Position numbers and translations under genes: made by a program. From Streptococcus marmotae (GTDB taxonomy: Bacteria; Bacillota; Bacilli; Lactobacillales; Streptococcaceae): a DNA stretch of 64,000 nucleotides. The stretch spans positions 1-64,000 of the forward strand of contig NZ_CP015196.1 in assembly GCF_001623565.1 (NCBI RefSeq), in the 5' to 3' direction. Shown piece by piece: positions 57,560 through 64,000 of this stretch; position 1 is the stretch's first letter; every line of letters begins with the position of its first letter. Under the pieces are notes generated by a model. It worked only from the letters and a program-made list of their open reading frames with translations, did not search any database and was not told the origin of the DNA.

Positions 57560-58509
57560 TAGTTCGCATCCTCCTTCTTCTTGAAGAATCGAGCAAAGGA
57601 TAATTCCTTCGTTCCTAAAAGACCACCTGGACGGAAAATCATGAGCAAGATAAGGGCAAGTGAGTAGATAATCATGCTGACACTTGCATAGCTCTTGAGG
57701 TAAACATTTAAGACGCCTAGGACAATCGCTGCAACAAAGGTTCCCGTAATAGAGCCAAGTCCCCCCAATACGATGATAATCAAAATATTGACAGAGGTCA
57801 TGAACGCAAAGTCTTTTGGTACAATCGTACCAACATAGCCTGCATGGAGACCACCCGCAATAGCTGCTGTCATGGCACCAAAGACAAAGGCAATGACCTT
57901 CATTTTAGTAGGATTCACCCCGACAGATTCTGCTGCAATTTCGTCTTCACGGACAGAAATAACCGTCCGTCCCATAGGACTACGTAGGAAGTTCACAGTG
58001 AAAATCGTTGTAATCACCACAAAAGCATAGACTAATTGCCAGTTGGTAAAGAGAGGAATTCCCATAATCCCAGCTGCGCCGTTCGTTACTTTTCCACCAT
58101 TGATAATAAAAATACGGATAATCTCTGCCACACCAAGCGTTGCGATTGCTAGATAATCTCCTTTCAAACGGAGAGTTGGCAAACCAACCAAGAGGGCTAC
58201 TCCACCTGCAAGTACCATTCCAACGAGTAGCGAAATAGCAAAACCTGCATAGCTAGGCATCATTTTCCCGAGAACACCAACTGAGTAAGCACCAATAGCC
58301 ATAAAACCAGCATGCCCAAGTGAGAATTGACCTGAAAAGCCAACAATCAAGTTCAAACCGACTGCCATGATGATGTTAATCCCAATTTGTTGTACTACTT
58401 GGATATAGTAGAAGTTCAAGATACCTGTTGCAACGAGTCCTTGAATGACTCCAAAACCAGCTAGTAAAACAGCTAGCCAAATTGCATTTACTTTTAGATT
58501 TCTTGCCAT
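57559..58509 (-). CDS. livM: Branched-chain amino acid ABC transporter permease LivM
   Basis: 316-aa permease with about nine membrane segments; motif GFSGQFSLGHAGFMAIGAYS near residues 57-75, and the EAA-like loop SPMGRTVISVREDEIAAESVGVNPTKMK. Forms the channel with LivH. 2 bp after livH. Confidence 0.96.
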   Translation of the reverse strand: MARNLKVNAIWLAVLLAGFGVIQGLVATGILNFYYIQVVQQIGINIIMAVGLNLIVGFSGQFSLGHAGFMAIGAYSVGVLGKMMPSYAGFAISLLVGMVLAGGVALLVGLPTLRLKGDYLAIATLGVAEIIRIFIINGGKVTNGAAGIMGIPLFTNWQLVYAFVVITTIFTVNFLRSPMGRTVISVREDEIAAESVGVNPTKMKVIAFVFGAMTAAIAGGLHAGYVGTIVPKDFAFMTSVNILIIIVLGGLGSITGTFVAAIVLGVLNVYLKSYASVSMIIYSLALILLMIFRPGGLLGTKELSFARFFKKKEDAN

Positions 58510-58511
58510 GA

Positions 58512-59399
58512 TTACACCTTCTCTTTCACGTTTTTGCCAAGAATACCACTTGGTCTTACCAATAAAATGATAATCAAGACAATGTAGACAATCGCATCAC
58601 GGAAGGTATCTAAGCCAATAACATAGGTAAAGGTTTCAATGACTCCGATAACAAAGCCACCTAGCGCAGCACCAGGAATAATTCCGATTCCGCCTAGAAC
58701 CGCAGCAACGAAGGCTTTCAAACCAGGTGTCATCCCCATAAGTGGCTCAATCTGGTTGTAGTATAAACCGAGTAAGACCCCTGCTGCTCCTGCCAAGGCT
58801 GACCCTAACGCAAAAGTAAAGCTAATCGTACGATTGACATTGATTCCCATTAGCTGTGCTGCATCGCTATCAACAGAAACAGCACGCATGGCTTTCCCCA
58901 TCTTTGTTTTCTGAACAATCAACTGCAAGGCTACCATCAAGAAGAGAGACACTCCCAAGATAATCAATTGGATACTGTCCACGGTAATAGGGCCAAGGTT
59001 AAATTTTGTTGCATCTAAGACCTGCGGAAAAGGCTTGACATCCGCGGTGAAGAAATAAACCATGATGTATTCCAAGAAGAAGGAAACGCCAATCGCTGTA
59101 ATCAAGGCTGCGATACGAGTTGAATTCCGTAACGGTCGATAGGCTAAAAATTCAATTACAACGCCTAAAATTGCTGTTCCAATCATGGTAGCAATCAAGG
59201 CAACGAACAAGCGGAGACCACCATTTGAAATAAAGGTTAGCTTATTTAAAAAATAATATCCCATAAAGGCTCCCATCATGTAGAGATCCCCGTGGGCGAA
59301 GTTAATCAGTTTGATAATTCCATATACCATTGTATACCCCAAGGCCAACAAGGCATACACAGAACCTAAAATCAAACCATTGACCAGTTGTTGAAGCAT
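58512..59399 (-). CDS. livH: Branched-chain amino acid ABC transporter permease LivH
   Basis: 295-aa permease, eight or so helices; N-terminal LVNGLILGSVYALLALGYTMVYGIIKLINFAHGDLYMMGAF and loop TKMGKAMRAVSVDSDAAQLMGINVNR are typical of LivH. It follows livJ after a 146-bp gap holding a hairpin (59486-59512). Confidence 0.96.
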   Translation of the reverse strand: MLQQLVNGLILGSVYALLALGYTMVYGIIKLINFAHGDLYMMGAFMGYYFLNKLTFISNGGLRLFVALIATMIGTAILGVVIEFLAYRPLRNSTRIAALITAIGVSFFLEYIMVYFFTADVKPFPQVLDATKFNLGPITVDSIQLIILGVSLFLMVALQLIVQKTKMGKAMRAVSVDSDAAQLMGINVNRTISFTFALGSALAGAAGVLLGLYYNQIEPLMGMTPGLKAFVAAVLGGIGIIPGAALGGFVIGVIETFTYVIGLDTFRDAIVYIVLIIILLVRPSGILGKNVKEKV

Positions 59400-59485
59400 G
59401 TGTTCACCAAACTTTCTAAAAAATTGATACTAGCTCCTGTCCTAATACAGGGCTATTCTTTGACTGTCTATACATGGCAATGGAG

Positions 59486-59512
59486 TCTGGGACAATCGTC
59501 CTAGACTCCTTG
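59486..59512 (-). terminator. Hairpin between livJ and livH
   Basis: GAGTCTGGGACAA...GTCCTAGACTC forms a stem of about 11 pairs with no T run. It may be an RNA-stabilising or attenuating structure, raising LivJ over the membrane parts. Confidence 0.5.
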
Positions 59513-59545
59513 CTTGTATCAGTAAATAATAATGACTATTATTGA

Positions 59546-60730
59546 TTATTTAGCGGTTTCTGCTAGAGATACTGTATCAACTGTGTCTGCTTTACCGTCT
59601 TTCAAGCTCACCACGTAAACAGATTTTACAACGTTGTGGTCTTTGTCGATAGACATTTTACCAGTTACACCGTCAAAGTCTTTCAAAGCAGCCAATTTAT
59701 CTTTTACTTCTACAGAGTTTTTAGTTCCTTTTGATGCTTCTGCTGCCATATAAACTGAGTCATAAGCAAGTGCTGAGAACATTGAAGGCTCTTCACCGTA
59801 TTCTTTCATATACGCATCGTGGAATCCTTTGGCACGGTCGCTTGCTGACGGAACAAAGGCAGAAAGGTAGTAAACTTTGTTGGCTGCTGAAGCTGTTGCC
59901 AATTCTGCAAACAATGGTGAGTCAAAACCGTCTGAACCAAGGATTGGTTTGTCAATACCAAGACCACGTGCTTGTTTGACGATTGTCCCTGTTTCATTGT
60001 AGTAACCTGGCATGATAATGGCATCAAAGTCAAGACCTTTTAATTTTGTAAGGGCTGCTTGGAAATCTTTATCACCTGAAGCAAAGGTAATAGTTGAGAC
60101 AATCTCACCCTTGTAAGCATTTTGGAAGGATTCTGCAACACCTTTACCATAATCTGAAGAGTTATCATAGTAAAGAACAACTTTCTTAGCGTTCAAGTTC
60201 TTTGTCGCATATTCTGCCATGATTTCACCTTGGTATCCATCCGTAAAGGTTGTACGGAAGAAGAAATCTTGTACTTTTCCTTCGCTGTTCACAACGAGGT
60301 CTGTTTGCGTTCCTGAAGGAGTAATCATTGGTACACCTGCAGCTGTTACGTTTGCGATAGAAGCGCCTGACGCACCTGAAGTTGCAGGGCCGATGATAAT
60401 ATTTACACCTTCACTAGCAAGGCTGGTTGCAACAGTCGCTGCTTCAGCAGTTTCTGATTTGTTGTCTTTCGCAACTACTTCGATTTTTTTACCGTCAACA
60501 CCACCTGCTGCATTGATTTCTTTTACAGCAAGGTCAGCACCATTTTTTTCTGTTTGACCATAAGATGAAACAGCACCTGACAATTCTAAGTTATAACCGA
60601 TTTTCAATGTATCTTCTTTTAATTCCGTACCAGTCGCAGATGAGTTGGTGCTCGATACATTTCCGCAGGCAGCAAGAAGCGCTGCAGAAGCAAAGCTAAG
60701 CAATGCTAATTTGAATTTACTTGTTTTCAT
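59546..60730 (-). CDS. livJ: Branched-chain amino acid-binding lipoprotein LivJ
   Basis: 394-aa periplasmic-type binding protein tethered by lipid. Signal peptide KFKLALLSFASAALLAACG with lipobox LAAC (Cys22). The type I fold (Leu/Ile/Val-binding) shows IGYNLELSGAVSSYGQTEKNGADLAVKEINAAGGVDGKKI and a GPATSGASGA ligand loop. Cytosine-free linker after the Cys is Ser/Thr-rich. Strong consensus promoter at 60771-60799. Confidence 0.96.
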   Translation of the reverse strand: MKTSKFKLALLSFASAALLAACGNVSSTNSSATGTELKEDTLKIGYNLELSGAVSSYGQTEKNGADLAVKEINAAGGVDGKKIEVVAKDNKSETAEAATVATSLASEGVNIIIGPATSGASGASIANVTAAGVPMITPSGTQTDLVVNSEGKVQDFFFRTTFTDGYQGEIMAEYATKNLNAKKVVLYYDNSSDYGKGVAESFQNAYKGEIVSTITFASGDKDFQAALTKLKGLDFDAIIMPGYYNETGTIVKQARGLGIDKPILGSDGFDSPLFAELATASAANKVYYLSAFVPSASDRAKGFHDAYMKEYGEEPSMFSALAYDSVYMAAEASKGTKNSVEVKDKLAALKDFDGVTGKMSIDKDHNVVKSVYVVSLKDGKADTVDTVSLAETAK

Positions 60731-60770
60731 AAAAACTCCTTAAAACTTTCTTAATTTTTGCGATGTATCT

Positions 60771-60799
60771 AATATACTGAATTATCTGAAAATTGTCAA
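60771..60799 (-). promoter_or_regulatory. Consensus promoter of livJHMGF
   Basis: Minus strand TTGACA (60794-60799), 17 nt, TATATT (60771-60776), about 40 bp before livJ. Confidence 0.8.
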
Positions 60800-60818
60800 C
60801 AAAAAAAGAAAAATAATT

Positions 60819-61094
60819 TTACAAACTATTTTTCTCTTCTTCTTGACGCCATAAACTGCCGACAAAATCCCTATCCATTTCTTTAAAATGCGACGGAACA
60901 ACTTTTTTCACAAACCGTTCTTTTTTTAATGTGGCCATCAAAGTTTCAACGCTCTCCTGAGGAACATATAACAGTAAATAGCGCAAACGCCTAGAATGAT
61001 AGATAATATCTCCATATTGACTCAATTTTCGCGCATCGCGGTTGTAATGTAGATAAACTGCTAAACTCACTCGTTCTTGTTTTTCAAATACCAT
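60819..61094 (-). CDS. ylbG: YlbG family protein (DUF2129)
   Basis: 91-aa soluble protein of the YlbG/DUF2129 family: RVSLAVYLHYNRDARKLSQYGDIIYHSRRLRYLLLYV, then VKKVVPSHFKEMDRDFVG. Function unknown; the family is conserved next to clpP in streptococci. RBS GAGG. Confidence 0.92.
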   Translation of the reverse strand: MVFEKQERVSLAVYLHYNRDARKLSQYGDIIYHSRRLRYLLLYVPQESVETLMATLKKERFVKKVVPSHFKEMDRDFVGSLWRQEEEKNSL

Positions 61095-61215
61095 ACGTTT
61101 CCTCTTTCACTTCTTCTATTTGCTATTATATCAAAAAATAGGCCATTTGATAATGATGAGCTTTATTTGTTTTGGGTAATCTTTCAAGAATGGCTGTATA
61201 GCTTAAAACAAACAA

Positions 61216-61248
61216 AAATGACAAATTCGCCAAGCTGGTTTGTCATTT
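61216..61248 (-). terminator. Terminator of clpP
   Basis: AAATGACAAA (61216-61225) pairs exactly with TTTGTCATTT (61239-61248). A T-rich stretch follows on the minus strand. Confidence 0.8.
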
Positions 61249-61271
61249 CCAACGTGAGACAATCTCACCTC

Positions 61272-61862
61272 TTATTTTAACTGATTATTTTCCATAATCT
61301 GGTCAATAAAGCCATATTCAAGGGTTTCTTTAGCACTCATCCAGTAATCACGTTCTGCATCTTTGTGGATTTGTTTGATACTTTTTCCTGAATTGTCTGC
61401 TAGAATTTTTTCTAGTGTGTTACGGGTTTTTAATAGGTGCTCAGCTGCAATCGCCATATCAGTCTGTTGCGTACCACCACCAGTACCACCCATTGGTTGG
61501 TGAATCATGTACTCTGCATGTGGCAACATGAAGCGTTTGCCCTTAGCACCACTCGACGCAATAATGGTTCCCATGCTAGCTGCCATCCCCATAACAATGG
61601 TTTGGACATCTGCCTTGATAAAGTTCATGGTGTCCACAATAGCAAGACCTGCTGAGACAGAACCACCAGGAGTATTGACATAGAGATAAATATCCTTGGT
61701 TGGATCTTGCGCATCAAGGAAGAGCAACTGGGCAATGACAGAATTTGCCATATTGTCTTCAACTGGGCCTGTCAACATGATAATACGATCTTTTAAGAGG
61801 CGTGAGTAAATATCATACGAGCGTTCCCCACGGCTAGTTTGTTCAATAACTACAGGAATCAT
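61272..61862 (-). CDS. clpP: ATP-dependent Clp protease proteolytic subunit
   Basis: 196-aa serine peptidase; catalytic Ser in GMAASMGT (about residue 97), His in [12 protein letters not shown] (about 122), Asp in the ...[10 protein letters not shown] region. RBS AAAGGAG. Stress-controlled through a CtsR operator on its -35. Confidence 0.99.
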   Translation of the reverse strand: MIPVVIEQTSRGERSYDIYSRLLKDRIIMLTGPVEDNMANSVIAQLLFLDAQDPTKDIYLYVNTPGGSVSAGLAIVDTMNFIKADVQTIVMGMAASMGTIIASSGAKGKRFMLPHAEYMIHQPMGGTGGGTQQTDMAIAAEHLLKTRNTLEKILADNSGKSIKQIHKDAERDYWMSAKETLEYGFIDQIMENNQLK

Positions 61863-61889
61863 AGTATTCTCCTTTTCGATTTTGAGATT

Positions 61890-61919
61890 ATTATACTTAA
61901 ATAGTCAAAAAAGGTCAAA
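61890..61919 (-). promoter_or_regulatory. clpP promoter with CtsR operator
   Basis: Minus strand TTGACC (61913-61918), 17 nt, TATAAT (61890-61895). On the plus strand AGTCAAAAAAGGTCAAA (61903-61919) is a perfect CtsR heptad pair, covering the -35 and spacer. Confidence 0.93.
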
Positions 61920-61923
61920 TAAA
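61896..61923 (+). repeat. Direct repeat, left copy, at the KAP cassette border
   Basis: 28 bp including the CtsR box of clpP; identical at 25 of 28 positions to 63952-63979. The two copies bracket the KAP NTPase gene in the same orientation. Confidence 0.75.
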
Positions 61924-62035
61924 AAACTTGGGAGAACTGAAATCCAACTCTAAAAAGGAAAATTGATGAACTGGCTTATACAGTTAGAGACTATCAGTCC
62001 AAAGAAGTAACCGCCCATTACATCATATCAGGTGG

Positions 62036-63694
62036 TCAATTTTTATTATCTTTATCAATAACTTCTTTAATTTTTTCCATTAGTTTTTCATAAAACGCTT
62101 CAAACTTGTCTTCATTATCTCGTAATTCTGCTGCAGGAAAGTCCTTTAATTCACTGGACTGAATATCCACTCCATCGAGCATTGGTCCTGTCCAGTTACC
62201 GTATGTATCTCCAGAAAAATAAATAGCTTGCTTCTTATCAGAACCTCTAAAATATATATAAATTCCCTGCCCCTTACCTCTCGTTAATTCAAGTTTAGAA
62301 ATATTTTCAATCTCCACTTTATTAGAGATTCGATCTTCTTTTTTTTCAGTCCCAAACAGAGTTGGTTCATCTAGCGAAAATCCCTGACCGGTAGTCATTT
62401 TATTGAATAATTTTCTGATTACATATTGAACATCCTCATTAGGCGAATGATTTTGCTTTTTATTTAAATTGCCAGTAGAAACTGTCTCGGACATATCAAA
62501 TAATTGAATAAAAGTAGTATCATCTGTATCGTTGCTAATGAGTTCCTCTAAAATTTGCATAAAATTTTGAAATTCATCTACTAAATCATTCCCCTCTTGT
62601 TTATATTTTTTAATTATACCCTTAATGACATCCTTTCTGGGAGGAAAATCTTCTTTTAGACTTTCTACCAGCTGTAGATATTGATTTTCATACGCATATT
62701 GCATGCATACAAGTGCAAAAAGCATCAATTCTCTATTTGATTTATCTTTAGTCGCATCTTCAAAAATGTTTAACAGAAGACTAAAAGAATTCAATAAGCG
62801 ATTGATACTCCTAGGATTTGTTCCAATTGAGTATTTAATCAATGGAATAATCTGTCGCTTTATTGTTGCTTCATCCCATTTCGTATTCGTCAAATTAAGA
62901 TTATTAATCGAATCTCTAATGTAATTCTCAATATTATAATGTGCAACCGGAACAGTAAAAGGTACTTGTATTAATTTATCAAAAAAGGCTCTACCTTTTG
63001 CTGAATCAACATCATCTCCATATTTATTTTTAACCCCAGTAACAATTACATCATAATCTATCGCCAGGACAAAAACACAATTCTTCGATTCAAGGAACAA
63101 CTTGAGCACTTCAAGTATTTCAACAGCTCTTGATGGGACTAGCCTATCTAAGTCATCTATAAAAATCACTATTTTTTTATATTTTTCATTCTTCAAACTA
63201 TCTTCTACAATTTTATTCCAATTCTCTACTAATGATTTAATATTATCATTCTTTTCGAATGTATCTTTGACTTTGTCTGTCAAATCATCAGAAATTTTCT
63301 CCATATTTAAATAAGGCAGATCAGAATAGGCAACGCTTCTTGTAAGTAATGAAGCTATATTGGCAAGAAATTCTTTTACACTCTTATCTTTTTCTGATGA
63401 AATTTCCCTCGTTAAATCATAAATCAACGAAATTGGCAAGTGAGTATCCATATCAAATTGAGAATACTGCCAGGTATTAAAAAATATAGATTTAATTCCC
63501 TCCCTTTCCAGAATATTTCTAACTTGATAAATAATACTTGTTTTACCCGTACCCCAATCACCTTGAACAGCGATAGTTAATGGTGCTTCACACTTCTTAA
63601 TAAAATTAGAAAGACCAGTGATATATTTCCCTATCCCAAATTTATCTTGAGCTGTAGGACTATCTGTAAAAGATATTTGCTTCTTTTTGAACAT
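62036..63694 (-). CDS. KAP-family P-loop NTPase
   Basis: 552 aa. Walker A GDWGTGKT at residues 45-52, Walker B IVIFIDDLDRL at about 175-185, then the KAP-typical VEILEVLKLFLESKNCVFVLAIDYDVI and NPRSINRLLNSF region. KAP proteins often carry membrane helices between the Walker motifs; only a weak hydrophobic stretch is seen here (about 108-130). The last 90 residues (GQGIYIYFRGSDKKQAIYFSGDTYGNWTGPMLDG...) look like a separate beta-rich domain that I cannot name. KAP NTPases recur in phage defence and plasmid maintenance. RBS GGAGG. Single gene between duplicated clpP operator regions; base and codon use more AT-rich than its neighbours. Confidence 0.88.
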   Translation of the reverse strand: MFKKKQISFTDSPTAQDKFGIGKYITGLSNFIKKCEAPLTIAVQGDWGTGKTSIIYQVRNILEREGIKSIFFNTWQYSQFDMDTHLPISLIYDLTREISSEKDKSVKEFLANIASLLTRSVAYSDLPYLNMEKISDDLTDKVKDTFEKNDNIKSLVENWNKIVEDSLKNEKYKKIVIFIDDLDRLVPSRAVEILEVLKLFLESKNCVFVLAIDYDVIVTGVKNKYGDDVDSAKGRAFFDKLIQVPFTVPVAHYNIENYIRDSINNLNLTNTKWDEATIKRQIIPLIKYSIGTNPRSINRLLNSFSLLLNIFEDATKDKSNRELMLFALVCMQYAYENQYLQLVESLKEDFPPRKDVIKGIIKKYKQEGNDLVDEFQNFMQILEELISNDTDDTTFIQLFDMSETVSTGNLNKKQNHSPNEDVQYVIRKLFNKMTTGQGFSLDEPTLFGTEKKEDRISNKVEIENISKLELTRGKGQGIYIYFRGSDKKQAIYFSGDTYGNWTGPMLDGVDIQSSELKDFPAAELRDNEDKFEAFYEKLMEKIKEVIDKDNKN

Positions 63695-63773
63695 TATACT
63701 TCCTCCAATCGGTTCTTCATTGGTGCCATCTGAGCAGTAATTACCGTAAATTCAATTTTTTCTTTATAATTTC

Positions 63774-63796
63774 ATTATAACATGAAAACGGTCTCA
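63774..63796 (-). promoter_or_regulatory. Extended -10 promoter and cre site of KAP gene
   Basis: Minus strand TGT-TATAAT ends at 63774. Immediately upstream TGAAAACGGTCTCA (63783-63796) fits the cre consensus at every defined position. A CcpA dimer there would cover the spacer. Confidence 0.65.
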
Positions 63797-63951
63797 TTAA
63801 ACAGTGAAATACAACGTTTGCACCTAGCTTTTCAACATTTTATATATTCTACATATGGTAGCTATTAAAAATATGATACATCAATCGAAATCTGTTAATA
63901 GACTCACAGCAATTATAGAAAACACCTATAGAGGTTGCTTTAGTTTCGTCT

Positions 63952-63979
63952 CTAAAATAGTCAAGTAAGGTCAAATAAA
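63952..63979 (+). repeat. Direct repeat, right copy, with second CtsR-like box
   Basis: Near-copy of 61896-61923. AGTCAAGTAAGGTCAAA (63959-63975) keeps the heptads (one with the full GTCAA core only) and a minus-strand TTGACC, but no -10 follows. It lies 258 bp upstream of the KAP start. The stretch 63797-63951 shows nothing else. Confidence 0.75.
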
Positions 63980-64000
63980 TTTAAAGCACGAAAAATTCTA

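Overview
The window is chromosomal DNA of a low-GC Gram-positive coccus, almost certainly a Streptococcus. Support comes from an enolase with the pneumococcal plasminogen-binding motif and C-terminal Lys-Lys, ezrA, coiA behind a ComX (CIN-box) promoter, the coiA-pepF-methyltransferase-prsA block, the tmk-holB-yabA-rsmI block, the rodA-thiJ-gyrB-ezrA block, a CtsR-controlled clpP followed by ylbG and livJHMGF, and many cre-like (CcpA) sites. I cannot name the species from this window. Most genes lie on the minus strand.

Layout. 1-10 kb: eno, a YeiH-type exporter, yueI, serB, ezrA, gyrB, a DJ-1 protein and rodA. 10-13 kb: rpmE2, then a tight operon nrnA/pde2-apbE-49-aa peptide, with flavodoxin divergent; the peptide carries two ApbE flavinylation motifs. 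13-17 kb: two ClC chloride transporters separated by a large composite repeat, tRNA-Arg(CCU), and rplS with its leader. 17.8-23 kb: an IS30 remnant and a carbohydrate locus (DUF4838 protein, CelB-type EIIC, divergent ROK regulator). 23-36 kb: alaS with a T-box and a LURP-one gene, prsA, O-methyltransferase, pepF, coiA, metG, exoA, a VOC protein and an XRE membrane regulator. 36-41 kb: a beta-glucoside locus (GH1, GH5, EIIBC, RpiR). 41-48.5 kb: ArsC-like protein, ogt, the serine genes serC and serA, rsmI, yabA, holB, tmk. 48.7-50.4 kb: a YitT protein and a CBS-ACT protein.

50.5-56 kb is an accessory insert between the CBS-ACT gene and the branched-chain amino acid transporter: a MacB-like ABC transporter with a secreted 124-aa protein, a divergent secreted glycine-zipper protein with a 40-aa membrane peptide, an IS200 remnant, a zinc alcohol dehydrogenase and a second copy of the composite repeat. 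56-62 kb: livFGMHJ, ylbG and clpP. 62-63.7 kb: a KAP-family P-loop NTPase cassette bracketed by two copies of the clpP CtsR operator region.

The most unusual items are the tandem-flavinylation-motif peptide behind a cytoplasmic apbE, the KAP NTPase inserted at the clpP promoter with a duplicated operator and a full cre match, the composite intergenic repeat family with an internal 52-bp tandem array, two genes whose extended -10 promoters sit 6 nt before the ATG, and the bacteriocin-like accessory insert.
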